The position numbers and the translations under genes are program-made. The notes beneath the pieces are model-generated. The model had not been told where the DNA came from and did not search any database. It worked only from the letters and a program-made list of their open reading frames with translations. Of a stretch of DNA of 64,000 nt, positions 34,401 through 42,638 are shown one piece after another. Source of the DNA: Alphaproteobacteria bacterium (GTDB lineage Bacteria; Pseudomonadota; Alphaproteobacteria; Rhodospirillales; Casp-alpha2); contig JAJRRU010000035.1 in the NCBI GenBank assembly GCA_024279135.1, positions 1 to 64,000 on the forward strand, given 5' to 3'. How positions within the stretch are numbered: position 1 is the first letter of the stretch; every line of letters begins with the position of its first letter.

Positions 34401-36190
34401 CCTTGCTGACCATCATTGATGATCTGCTCGATATATCGAAGCTCGATGCCGATAAACTTAAGCTCGAAGAAATCCCCTTTATTGCTGCTGATCTGGTAGA
34501 GCAAGCCATGGCGATCATGATCCCCTGGGCAGAGGAACAAAATCTGGAGCTGACGAGCACGGTAGATACGGCCATACCAGCGGTGCTCATAGGTGATCCG
34601 CACCGATTGCGCCAGGTGCTGCTGAATTTAATGAGTAATGCCCTTAAATTTACGCCAAACGGATCGGTGAGTGTAAACACAAAACTGCAATCAGCGACGA
34701 ACGATTCCGCCATTTTAATGTTCTCTGTCAAGGATACAGGCGTGGGAATTTCCCCCGAAGCCCAGCGGAAACTGTTTGCAGATTATTCGCAAGGGTCAGT
34801 GGACGTGGCCCGCAAATACGGCGGAACCGGTTTGGGTCTGGCCATCTGCCGCCGGCTGGTCAACATGATGGATGGTGAGATCAGTCTTGAGAGCATCCTT
34901 GATGAAGGCACGACATTCAGATTTAGCGCGACATTCAAGATCGACCATGCAACCAACGTTCAAGAATTTCGGAAATCAATGCTCACCCATACACCAGAGC
35001 ATATGGCAATGAAGGGGAAGTCACGCACACTTCGCGTCCTGCAAGTAGAAGATAACCCGGTAAACCGGCTTGTTGCAGAAAAGACCCTCGCCCGGGCGGG
35101 CCATCACATCGTTAATGCCGGAGATGGTATCGAGGCTCTATCAATACTGGAAAATGAAATCTTTGATATTATTCTCATGGACCGTCATATGCCGGAAATG
35201 GACGGTCTCGAGGCGACCCGGCGCATCCGATCCATGGTCACCCCCCTGGCTTCGATCCCGATTGTTGGCATTACGGCGAGTGCCATAAAAACTGAGCTTC
35301 AGTCATGTCTGGATGCCGGGATGAACGCGGTTCTTAGCAAACCCCTGGATAGCGCTAAACTTCTGGAAACATTGGACCGGTTAAGCAATGCCAGGATCAA
35401 TCTGGCGGTAAGCGACCCTGTCCTGGTTATCGATGACACCCTTATCAATCGAACGGTAGCACAAAAGAAATTCCAAAAACTGGGCGTTGATTGCGATCTC
35501 GCTTCAAGCGGGTCGGAAGCCCTGAAGATGACAGGTATAAATAAATATTCCGTAATTTTCAGTGATATCTCAATGCCTGATATGGATGGCCTTGAGTTCA
35601 CTAGGCGTTTGCGTGAACAACAGGCGAGCCATGAACGGTGCACGCCGGTCATTGCCATGACAAGCCACGCGTCGCGTTCAGATCATGCGACGTTCCTTTC
35701 CGCCGGAATGAACGACGTTCTGGTCAAGCCGGTTCTGATCGAAAATCTTGCCATGATCCTTAATCGGTGGGCCGCTGATGACGACATTGAACGGGGCGGA
35801 GAGAGCGTACAACAAGTGGCAAGAAAACCCTGCCATGACGATGATCGCTCGCCGATTAATTTCAAGCAGTTATCTGAGTTAATGGGCACCGATGACGAGG
35901 CCTCTCTGATTGAGCTTTTGGATATGTTTATCGAGCTATTTCCCCAAGAGCTGAAACCTTTGGAAACAGCCATCGCAAACAGAGCCCCTCAAGCGGTCCG
36001 AACGGTCGCCCACGCCCTGAAAGGCGATGCCCTGAATGCAACGGCCCTGCCCCTCTCACAGGTCCTCGCCCAAATGGAGAGCGAAGCATTCAACGAGGAC
36101 TGGGCCCTTATGAACGATAAATACAAGACGGTAAAACTGGAGTTTGGCCGAATCGTAGATTATATTTTAAAGCGGAAGGGCAAGGGATAA
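31415..36190 (+). CDS. BvgS-like hybrid sensor histidine kinase with three solute-binding domains
   Basis: 1591 residues. Order: N-terminal signal or TM (about 5-28); three SBP_bac_3 (Venus flytrap) domains at about 37-252, 288-504 and 534-752, joined by LTAQERQWLAGHPVIRVH and LTAQEKAWLAEHKHIRLG linkers; TM near 768-786; PAS (about 806-940); HisKA with phospho-acceptor H958 in VVSHEVRTPMNG; HATPase_c (N box RLRQVLLNLMSNALKF, G boxes DTGVGIS and GGTGLGLAIC); receiver 1 with D1256 (LMDRHMP); receiver 2 with D1384 (FSDISMP); C-terminal HPt with H1533 (VAHALKGDALN). BvgS and EvgS normally carry two periplasmic domains; this has three. Upstream GGGAGA is eight bases before ATG. Partner regulator follows by six bases. 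Ligands unknown, probably amino acids or similar. Confidence 0.93.
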   Translation: MKRFLTIWITLASMATLIWGISYSASAALISDKPDSISVAYCTDCVQFHFQNKDGEADGLIIDMWRLWSEKTGIAIEFKPATWEETLRMVADGRADAHAGLFFNNDRAEFLEYGTSLTETDTQFFVHKDLPGIETVEDLIAYKVGVLSGDYVEGFLKKKLPAENIAGYDSYEKMMEALSEGRLQAFAADTPTGIFHLQKSGLGYVFEAPASKPLYTEKWFVAATKGNTDLIKLINAGMDLVSINERREIERRWASISNPVEFYTQYTDKRLNLTAQERQWLAGHPVIRVHNETDWPPFNFFEENKPQGFSIDYMNLLAKYIDIEIKYVTGPTWNEFLGFMKSGELDVMLNIVKTPERQKYLLYTQPYAFNPNSILSRRETPYSDLEELSGKSVALPKGFFYEEILKRDYPQINLHLVKNVGESLKAVAFGKADAALGELAVFNYLLDREMMTGLVLSGEVKLGGVNYAQLNIATRKDLPELISIINKAMKVVSPEEIKALRQRWISVAATAAPVISKLVLTAQEKAWLAEHKHIRLGVDPAYPPFEYIAEDGTYSGMASDYARIIAERLGITLEIVPDLTKSQVIDGLKIGIVDMLPAVTSNRERNEFMIFSQETLIFPEVIFMRVDHALIAGLSDMKNRKLALVEGYASAEQILSKYPTARHLIVDTPLQALVAVAENRADATVLNLGVATYLIKNHDLTNLVVAAPANLNLPGLSFGVRKDWPELVEIINKVLATIKPEEEAAIRQKWGSTQYQIGIRSAKVRRIALQAGTVGAIIVILIVYWNRRLSREVEQRKNVEEALRKNEAIIKEAVKIAHLGHWTWDEIEDRCTYCSEQCALIHGYSREMYLARMTSTKADIMRAHPDDRDHVETVLLHAQAKSISWDVEYRIVRPDGTVRHIREIGNPVLDNSGRLIESIGTVQDITEHKRIENVLKEAKEQAEKAADMKSEFVAVVSHEVRTPMNGVLGMARLLRDTNLDVEQREDVDIIISSGEALLTIIDDLLDISKLDADKLKLEEIPFIAADLVEQAMAIMIPWAEEQNLELTSTVDTAIPAVLIGDPHRLRQVLLNLMSNALKFTPNGSVSVNTKLQSATNDSAILMFSVKDTGVGISPEAQRKLFADYSQGSVDVARKYGGTGLGLAICRRLVNMMDGEISLESILDEGTTFRFSATFKIDHATNVQEFRKSMLTHTPEHMAMKGKSRTLRVLQVEDNPVNRLVAEKTLARAGHHIVNAGDGIEALSILENEIFDIILMDRHMPEMDGLEATRRIRSMVTPLASIPIVGITASAIKTELQSCLDAGMNAVLSKPLDSAKLLETLDRLSNARINLAVSDPVLVIDDTLINRTVAQKKFQKLGVDCDLASSGSEALKMTGINKYSVIFSDISMPDMDGLEFTRRLREQQASHERCTPVIAMTSHASRSDHATFLSAGMNDVLVKPVLIENLAMILNRWAADDDIERGGESVQQVARKPCHDDDRSPINFKQLSELMGTDDEASLIELLDMFIELFPQELKPLETAIANRAPQAVRTVAHALKGDALNATALPLSQVLAQMESEAFNEDWALMNDKYKTVKLEFGRIVDYILKRKGKG

Positions 36191-36196
36191 TCTCAG

Positions 36197-36988
36197 ATGG
36201 CAATTGTGGATGAAAATTGGCTGAGAACGACACTATCGACTGTGCAGGTTCTTGTCGTCGATGACATGAACTTCAGTCGCCGTATGGTGAGGGGACTGTT
36301 AAGCGACCTCGGGGCAATAAATATTCTGGAAGCGGAGAATGGCAGACAAGCCCTCGCGGTATTGAGCGATTTGTCACGGCAACAGGTTATCATCATATCT
36401 GACTTCAACATGCCAGGAATGCATGGCCTGGATTTACTCAAGACTATTCGTATTGGCAAAGGATTTATTGATAGAAGCACACCCTTTGCAATGCTGACAG
36501 GACACTCAGACAATACTCTGGTCGAGATAGCCCTGGCCCTGGACATCAGTGCTTTTCTTATTAAACCAATTTCCAAGCGAGGACTGGAACACCGTCTCAG
36601 CTTGATGCTGCATCAAGACTATCAAGGCAATTGGGTTAAATCGGTATCGGAATACCAGGTGGTTAATTTGGACGCAGCCAGCGATAATATCCCTGTTGCG
36701 CAGATCCTCGATAGAAACGCTCATTTATCACAAAGTGCCAGTACACTGCCTGTCAATGAACCCTTGTATCGGGCGGAGAAATCCTCGGTAGAACGTGAGG
36801 ATGTTCGTGGTCGTCAGTGCTCCGTAAAAGACATTCCGCAAAACGCCATGTTGACTCAAAATGTTTACACCTCAAATGGCCGAATGCTGGTTGAAGCCGG
36901 CGGGGAATTGACACCCCATGTTACAACCCTCCTGAGCGACCTTTTTGATCTCGGGTATCTGGAAGAAAATATCTGGATTGCGACCTAG
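36197..36988 (+). CDS. Response regulator with N-terminal receiver and distinct C-terminal domain
   Basis: 263 residues. Receiver domain: VQVLVVDDMNFSRRMVRGLL with the acidic pair at residues 22-23, phospho-acceptor D69 in ISDFNMPGMHGLDLL, MLTGHSDN and K in FLIKPIS. The remaining 120 residues have no DNA-binding HTH. They end with a motif IPQNAMLTQNVYTSNGRMLV followed by EAGGELTPHVTTLLSDLFDL, which resembles the small N-terminal or linker domain found in some HD-GYP and HDOD proteins (IPxGxxLAxDIxTxxGxLL...G). It is co-transcribed with the kinase (six-base gap), so it is the probable output or an adaptor. Output mechanism is not visible. Confidence 0.85.
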   Translation: MAIVDENWLRTTLSTVQVLVVDDMNFSRRMVRGLLSDLGAINILEAENGRQALAVLSDLSRQQVIIISDFNMPGMHGLDLLKTIRIGKGFIDRSTPFAMLTGHSDNTLVEIALALDISAFLIKPISKRGLEHRLSLMLHQDYQGNWVKSVSEYQVVNLDAASDNIPVAQILDRNAHLSQSASTLPVNEPLYRAEKSSVEREDVRGRQCSVKDIPQNAMLTQNVYTSNGRMLVEAGGELTPHVTTLLSDLFDLGYLEENIWIAT

Positions 36989-37177
36989 AATGGGTGCTGC
37001 CAAGTGTGGCTGGCTCCATTTCTATGTACCACCTTATTGTAGAGTTTCTGGCACCGAACATACATTATCACAGCCAGGCGGATAACCTCTAGTGAAGTTT
37101 TGAAGTAGCGAAATGGGTTGTGAGTTTTCATTCCACAACACTATAAAAAGCAATGCCATAGTCAAAGTTAAGTTTCT

Positions 37178-38116
37178 TTAAACCATACGAAGCCAGCTTT
37201 CCCATTCAGGGTGACGCATGAGGCTGCGCGCACGCATGTGCTTCCAAACGCCATATTTAAAAAAGTCAAAATCCAGGACTGAAACTTGATTTTGTACCAT
37301 CGCCCATGTCGACCATTTCAGATCGGCAAGCGCTTTAAATACAGTAATCCGGGCGAGTTCCCTGTCATCGACAGTGCCAAAATATTCTTCGACGACTTCT
37401 TTTTCTATTTCAGGTGGAAAGAACATTTCGCCAAACCATACGGCCAGTTCTGCACATCGGTCATTGCCCGAAGCATATTCGAAATCAACCAGGATGACGT
37501 TGTTGTCATCGTCAAGAAGGAAATTTCCTGCCAATGTATCATTCATGCAAGGGACAATATCAAGGCCCGACGCTTCCAGAGCTGACCTGGCTTGGCGGTA
37601 TTTTCCGTTCAGCCATCCAAAATCATGGGGGAAGTGACCGCCCAGTTCCAGTGTTTGGGCTATATGTTCATCGATCATGTCGAACAGGGTCTTGCGTAAA
37701 TTGAGAGTTTCACCGTTGTTGAAATCCCGTAAGGCCCTGATCGCATTTCGCCGGACCGCATCATTTAAAAAATCGCCGTTGGTAGATGTGCGTAATCCGT
37801 CAATAAATTCTATGACCTCGACACCCGTATCGCGCAGATAATGATATACCTTGGCACTAACACCCGCATTGTATGCTTTAACACTGGCATCATGGGCGGC
37901 GTCACGGTCGATAAACATTTCCGTTCCACGCCCTGGAACTTTCACAAAATATGAAACATCGTGATCTTGCACATATACACGCCAGTTCGAATTGCTAATG
38001 CCACCGACAACAGGCTCATACGAAATGTTTTTGTTTTTCCATTCATCGATTAGATCTGCGGCCCCTTCAAGGGCGCGTTCTGCCGGGTTCGTTGCTTCTC
38101 CATAATTTCGTCGCAT
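37178..38116 (-). CDS. Choline/ethanolamine kinase-like phosphotransferase, paralog 2
   Basis: About 312 residues from ATG 38116, chosen because AGGGGA lies seven bases upstream and this avoids overlap with the preceding gene; the open frame runs to 38146. APH/choline-kinase fold: VGGISNSNWRVYV nucleotide loop, SYFVKVPGRGTEMFIDRDAA (Lys), then VIEFIDG and the catalytic region CMNDTLAGNFLLDDDNNVIL followed by VDFEYASGNDRCAELAVWF. The usual HNDxxxxN reads MND here: the aspartate and later Asn are kept but the histidine is a methionine. Likely phosphorylates a hydroxyl-bearing amine. Last gene of the minus-strand amidase-ABC-DeoR-kinase cluster, 11 bp after paralog 1. Confidence 0.85.
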   Translation of the reverse strand: MRRNYGEATNPAERALEGAADLIDEWKNKNISYEPVVGGISNSNWRVYVQDHDVSYFVKVPGRGTEMFIDRDAAHDASVKAYNAGVSAKVYHYLRDTGVEVIEFIDGLRTSTNGDFLNDAVRRNAIRALRDFNNGETLNLRKTLFDMIDEHIAQTLELGGHFPHDFGWLNGKYRQARSALEASGLDIVPCMNDTLAGNFLLDDDNNVILVDFEYASGNDRCAELAVWFGEMFFPPEIEKEVVEEYFGTVDDRELARITVFKALADLKWSTWAMVQNQVSVLDFDFFKYGVWKHMRARSLMRHPEWESWLRMV

Positions 38117-38127
38117 GTGCTGGTCCC

Positions 38128-39090
38128 CTAAACCCGTCGCAACCATTTTTCGTAGCCTGGATCACCCAGATTCATCCTGCATCGAAGTAATCGCCACTCG
38201 GCATATTTTGTGAATTCAACTTCCACACGCGGAGATATTTTGAAACTCAGGAAGCCCCACAATGCCCACATCAAATCGTCAGCAATGCCATAAAGCCGGC
38301 ATCGGTTATAAATGCGTTCATTAAGACTACCATCAAATATCTCGACCACGTTCCACATATCTGCTTCGTTTTGGAATGCCTCCAACATGAGGGTTGATAC
38401 GTCATAATGAGGGTCGGCGTTGGTGCTCCAGTCAAAATCAACCAACTTAACCGCACCATCAGTGTTAATCATTATATTGGACGCTGTTCCATCGGCGTGG
38501 CAAGGTTTTGTGTCGGCCCCTCCGGCCAAGATGGCCTTTTCAATATTTTCAACATCGTCGACGATTTCGCTAGTATCTGACGGTACAAAAGCACTGATTT
38601 CACCAACTCGTTGCCAGTAGGATCGAATGAGGTCAAAAACAGACCGTTCTCGATCAAAAGGCTGGCTTGCCTGAATTTTCTTTTTAGCTTCAATGGTGTT
38701 TTCTAATATGGTTGGTTTACCCAGGTCATTAACTTTCCCCCAGGACCAGTCTTCATCCAGATAATCAAAAATTACAGTTTTGCATTCTTCATTTGTTGAT
38801 CGCAGAACGGGCGTTACCCCCAGACCGCCAAGTTGGCCACATATCTGAGCTGTTTGTGAAATATCGGTAAAATCTGCCATGTCTTCGTGCAGCGCCTTCA
38901 GGAAAAAGTAATCCTTGTTATCAAGACAGATTTTAAAACAGGCATTTTCAACGGCCCGGTGAATAGGTGAAACAACGGATGGAGCGGCGGGAGAATATGT
39001 TATGGACCGCCCTTTCCAAGCCTCAACTGAGGCTATCGAAGCTTCTATTCGTCTCTCTATTTCGTTTGCCGCTTCACCCAATTCCTTCAT
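38128..39090 (-). CDS. Choline kinase/APH family phosphotransferase, paralog 1
   Basis: 320 residues with the same overall plan as the next gene: SPIHRAVENACFKICLDNKD, YFFLKALHEDM (Lys), VIFDYLDEDW, the Brenner motif CHADGTASNIMINTDGAVKL and VDFDWSTNADPHYDVSTLML. Here the catalytic HxDxxxxN is complete. Clear relatedness but low identity to its neighbour suggests an old duplication with different substrates or a heteromeric pair. It starts 25 bp after the DeoR regulator gene in the same direction. The small-molecule substrate could be a transported amino-alcohol or an amidase product. No membrane or signal segments. Confidence 0.82.
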   Translation of the reverse strand: MKELGEAANEIERRIEASIASVEAWKGRSITYSPAAPSVVSPIHRAVENACFKICLDNKDYFFLKALHEDMADFTDISQTAQICGQLGGLGVTPVLRSTNEECKTVIFDYLDEDWSWGKVNDLGKPTILENTIEAKKKIQASQPFDRERSVFDLIRSYWQRVGEISAFVPSDTSEIVDDVENIEKAILAGGADTKPCHADGTASNIMINTDGAVKLVDFDWSTNADPHYDVSTLMLEAFQNEADMWNVVEIFDGSLNERIYNRCRLYGIADDLMWALWGFLSFKISPRVEVEFTKYAEWRLLRCRMNLGDPGYEKWLRRV

Positions 39091-39115
39091 GATATTTCCT
39101 ATTTAATGAACGGCA

Positions 39116-39874
39116 TCAGCCATGGATGACTTCAACGCCTGCGTCATCCAGTTTTTTAGCAAAACTTCCCTTTAGTTTCTGGTCTGTAATGATGATCTGG
39201 CCGTCTGAAAACGGCGCCGTAATAACATTTGCATTCACCCCAAACTTGCTAGAGTCAGCCAAAAATATCCGACGACGGGCATGATTAAGAAGGGCCTGAC
39301 GAATACGGGCTTCATCCTCACCGAAATCCATGAAGCCGTGCTCGCTATCAATCCCAGCAACACCCATAAAAACAATATCGAAGCTAAATTGTTGAATGTA
39401 TGAAATGGTGTCATACCCGACCAGATCGCGTTCCACTCTGCGTAATCGGCCAGGCGTCAACTGGATCACAATACCATGATGATCGCGTGCCGCTTCAACG
39501 ATCTGCAAGGAATTGGTATAGAGTTTTACATTTGTAAATCCAGACAATCGGCGAGCCAGGGCCAGTGTCGTTGTTCCTGTGTCCAGAAAAATTGCCGTTT
39601 GATCAGATATCTGATCGCGAGCCAAACTTGCAATAATACCTTTTTCCTTTGCGTGGCGATATCCACGTTCAGATATGGGATCATCATCAATTCGCGTTAC
39701 AGGTAAGGCCCCGCCATAAACACGGCGCAAGGCCCCTTCGGATTCCAGTTCCTTCAGGTCACGCCTGATAGTCTCATCGGTTACCTGTAATTCTTCTGCC
39801 AGTTCCATTACGGAAACGCGATGTTCAGAATCGATACGTGAAAGAATGACTTCTCGTCGGTGAAAATTTGACAT
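39116..39874 (-). CDS. DeoR/GlpR family transcriptional regulator
   Basis: 252 residues. The N-terminal DeoR HTH is VSVMELAEELQVTDETIRRD followed by LKELESEGALRRVYGGALPV, including the family ETIRRDL signature. The C-terminal effector domain has TAIFLDTGTTTLALARRL (phosphosugar-type phosphate-binding loop), LYTNSLQIVEAARDHHGIVI and MGVAGIDSEHGFMDFGEDEA. Regulators of this family usually sense phosphorylated metabolites, which agrees with the two kinase genes directly downstream. It lies 12 bp after the ABC ATPase gene in the operon, so it probably controls the whole cluster; no operator could be pinned down. Confidence 0.9.
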   Translation of the reverse strand: MSNFHRREVILSRIDSEHRVSVMELAEELQVTDETIRRDLKELESEGALRRVYGGALPVTRIDDDPISERGYRHAKEKGIIASLARDQISDQTAIFLDTGTTTLALARRLSGFTNVKLYTNSLQIVEAARDHHGIVIQLTPGRLRRVERDLVGYDTISYIQQFSFDIVFMGVAGIDSEHGFMDFGEDEARIRQALLNHARRRIFLADSSKFGVNANVITAPFSDGQIIITDQKLKGSFAKKLDDAGVEVIHG

Positions 39875-39886
39875 GATCGTTCTCTA

Positions 39887-41716
39887 TTATTTTAACTGGT
39901 GGGGTACTTCATCCCCCATCTCGGTTGCACGAAAGCAGGCTGATTGCGCCCTGCCGACAGTAATATTCAGATCTGGTTCTCTACTACCACATATTTTCAT
40001 ACGGGCGGGACATCGGGTCATGAACGTACAGCCTTGCGGTATATCAACGGGACTGGGCGGCTCCCCATCCAGGAGATACTCCTCTGCCTGAAACGGGTGG
40101 TCATCGAGGGTTGGAACGGCGCTCAAAAGGGCTTTTGAATAAGGGTGCTGAGGGTTTTCAAACAAGATCGAGTTTCCTGCCAATTCAACGATTTTTCCCA
40201 GATACATGACGGCAATACGATTACAAACCTTTCGAACCATGGCCATATCATGAGAAATGAAAACATATGTAAAACGGTATTTTTCTTGCAGTAATGCAAA
40301 AAGTTCGAGTAATTGGGCCTGTTCCACCTGATCAAGTGCAGACAACGTCTCATCCAGTATCAAAAGTTTGGGTTCCAGAACCAGCGCACGCGCAATACAC
40401 ACCCTTTGTCGCTGTCCGGCACTGAGCCCAACAGTCAGGCTGTTTTCCAGGTCTTTTGGCAATCCGACTTCTTCCATAGCAGAAAGCACCTTCCGGCGTA
40501 TTTCTTCTTTTGATCCGCCATCGTGAATATATAGAGATTCGGCAATTATCCGACCCACAGGCATTCTTGATGGCAGCGCATTATAGGGGTCCTGTAAAAG
40601 CAGCTGGAATGAACTGCGCATTGTCACAAGTTCAGCCTTGGTTAGTTCCGCTAAATCAAAACCCTGAAACCGTATGGTACCTGCATCAGGGGTCTCAAGC
40701 CATGCGAGGAGACGGGTCAAGGTGGATTTGCCACATCCGGATTCCCCGACGATACCAAAATTTTCACCTTCGTGAATATCAAAAGACACCCCACGGACCG
40801 CCTGCACATAATTATGATCATTAAATGTACCACGTTTGCGTACAACATAGGTCTTTGCAACATCGCGGACCGATAGCACCACATCACCATTATTTTCGGC
40901 CAACTGTTTCACATCGTCTCCCCATATTCTGGGAAGCCGTGCAAGCAGGCTTTTTGTATAGTCATGTCTTGGTTGATTTATTAACTCATGAGGCGTTGAA
41001 TGTTCAACAATCTTGCCTTCATGTAATACCAGTATCTCGTCAGCCAGGCTGCTGACAACGGGTAAAGATGACGATACAAAGACGATCGCGGTGTTGAATT
41101 TTAACCGCAGTTCCTCGATCAACCGAATTATCTGGGCAGCCACCGTAACATCCAGGGCTTGGGTAATATTATCGGCGACAAGGAATGTAGGGTCGGTAAC
41201 CAGCGCATCGACAATCATCACACGTTGCATCATACCGCCACTGAATTGAAATGGAAATTCGTGAAACCGAGCCTCAGGTGATGGAATGTGCACAGAAGCA
41301 AGGACATCAAGAACTCGCTCCTTGGCTGCAACAGCGCTCATATCTGGTCGCACGGATCTCAGCTTTTCCACAATTTGTTCACCGATCGCCATTGTCGGGT
41401 CCAGTGAGCCCATGGGGTTAGCACCAATATATCCGATTTCCTTTCCCCTGATCAGGCGCAGTTCGCGTTGGGATAGATCTAAAATATTTCTCCCCTTGTA
41501 AATCACCTGGCCGCTCGATATCTCAAGCGGCGGTCCCAGACCGTTCACCAAAGCTCGTGAGAGAACGGTCTTACCCGATCCCGCTTCACCGATAACACCC
41601 AGAACATGTCCGGTATTCAGGGAAAAAGAAATGTCGCTCAACACAGGTGTGACCATTGTGCCTTTGACCACATCAACCGATAGTCCATCGACCCGAAGAA
41701 GTTTTTTATCCGTCAT
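39887..41716 (-). CDS. Peptide-type ABC transporter ATPase, DppD and DppF domains fused
   Basis: 609 residues with two complete ABC cassettes. First: Walker A GEAGSGKT, signature FSGGMMQR, Walker B region FLVADNITQALD. Second: Walker A GESGCGKST, signature LSAGQRQRV, Walker B LLILDETLSALD. The oligopeptide-transporter C-terminal zone follows: HPYSKALLSAVPTLDDHPFQ, then a cysteine cluster GCTFMTRCPARMKICGSREP that often binds iron-sulfur in DppF-like proteins. Fusion of the two normally separate ATPases is common in alphaproteobacteria. Overlaps the permease stop by one base. Powers uptake through the two permeases; the substrate may be a peptide or another amide. Confidence 0.93.
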   Translation of the reverse strand: MTDKKLLRVDGLSVDVVKGTMVTPVLSDISFSLNTGHVLGVIGEAGSGKTVLSRALVNGLGPPLEISSGQVIYKGRNILDLSQRELRLIRGKEIGYIGANPMGSLDPTMAIGEQIVEKLRSVRPDMSAVAAKERVLDVLASVHIPSPEARFHEFPFQFSGGMMQRVMIVDALVTDPTFLVADNITQALDVTVAAQIIRLIEELRLKFNTAIVFVSSSLPVVSSLADEILVLHEGKIVEHSTPHELINQPRHDYTKSLLARLPRIWGDDVKQLAENNGDVVLSVRDVAKTYVVRKRGTFNDHNYVQAVRGVSFDIHEGENFGIVGESGCGKSTLTRLLAWLETPDAGTIRFQGFDLAELTKAELVTMRSSFQLLLQDPYNALPSRMPVGRIIAESLYIHDGGSKEEIRRKVLSAMEEVGLPKDLENSLTVGLSAGQRQRVCIARALVLEPKLLILDETLSALDQVEQAQLLELFALLQEKYRFTYVFISHDMAMVRKVCNRIAVMYLGKIVELAGNSILFENPQHPYSKALLSAVPTLDDHPFQAEEYLLDGEPPSPVDIPQGCTFMTRCPARMKICGSREPDLNITVGRAQSACFRATEMGDEVPHQLK

Positions 41717-42636
41717 CAGTGTTCGCCCTTCAGGACCTGATTCCTGGCTTTTTCAAATGCCGAACCCATGAGGTTGAGGCTCGTCAAAGTAACCAGAAGA
41801 AAAATCCCGGGCATGGTGGCTACCCACCAGGCATTAATCAGATACTTGCGACCATCTGCTATAATATTGCCAAATGTTGGTGTTGGCGGCTGAACCCCCA
41901 ACCCAAGAAAACCCAATATAGACTCAAAGATCATCATTCTGGCAACATCGAGAATGGCAACAAATGCGATAGGCGGCAAAACCGCTGGTGCAATGAAAAG
42001 AAACAGTATGCGCCAATCAGAAGCACCCAGAACGCGCTCGCCACGGATGTATTCGCGCTGACGTTCCGACATTGTGACACTTCTGGCAACCCGGGCGTAT
42101 AGTGGCCATCCTGCCATACCAAGAACAATAATGATTGCCGGTACGGTTGGCCGGGATACGCCAAGTACAGCAATGGCAAGTATAATCATCGGAATGGAAA
42201 GCTGGGCATCGGTAAGGCGCATGATGATGGTGTCGATAACACCACCCTTATAGCCGGAAACCAATCCCAACCCACAGCCAAGGATAAACATCAAAACGAC
42301 TGTTGTAACACCGATCAGTACCGAGTATCGCAACCCGACCAGGCACCGCAACAGCAAATCCCGGCCAAGTTGATCCGTACCCAGTGGATGCGCCGATGTC
42401 CAATCACCGACAAAAATGGGAGGCAACAACCGTGCCCGGTAATTCATTTTTGTCGGATCAACAGAACTGAATTCCGGATAAACCAAGGCCGTCAACATCA
42501 ATGCACCGAAGATGAAAAAGCCAAACTTGAAAGCAGCACTGTTCCAGGCCAGAATCCACATTCTTTTTGCAGGGCTAACGGATAAATCCATACCATCCAT
42601 AGATGGTTGCACCATATTTTTTACCTTGATGTCCAT
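41716..42636 (-). CDS. ABC transporter permease, DppC family
   Basis: 306 residues. A cytoplasmic tail is followed by a first helix FKFGFFIFGALMLTALVYPE, then a periplasmic loop with HPLGTDQLGRDLLLRCLVGL, the DppC/OppC hallmark. Further helices include SVLIGVTTVVLMFILGCGLG and IIVLGMAGWPLYARVARSVT; the EAA coupling motif is REYIRGERVLGASDWRILF. It starts two bases after the DppB-type gene and overlaps the ATPase gene start by one base, a tightly packed operon. Forms the heterodimeric channel with the next permease. Confidence 0.92.
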   Translation of the reverse strand: MDIKVKNMVQPSMDGMDLSVSPAKRMWILAWNSAAFKFGFFIFGALMLTALVYPEFSSVDPTKMNYRARLLPPIFVGDWTSAHPLGTDQLGRDLLLRCLVGLRYSVLIGVTTVVLMFILGCGLGLVSGYKGGVIDTIIMRLTDAQLSIPMIILAIAVLGVSRPTVPAIIIVLGMAGWPLYARVARSVTMSERQREYIRGERVLGASDWRILFLFIAPAVLPPIAFVAILDVARMMIFESILGFLGLGVQPPTPTFGNIIADGRKYLINAWWVATMPGIFLLVTLTSLNLMGSAFEKARNQVLKGEH

Positions 42637-42638
42637 GG

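Noticed and set aside
31199-37002. GGGTGCTGCCA at 31199-31209 and 36992-37002 flanking the kinase operon as element ends
   Set aside because: Only 11 bp match at the second site and no further similarity, target duplication or recombinase; coincidence is likely.
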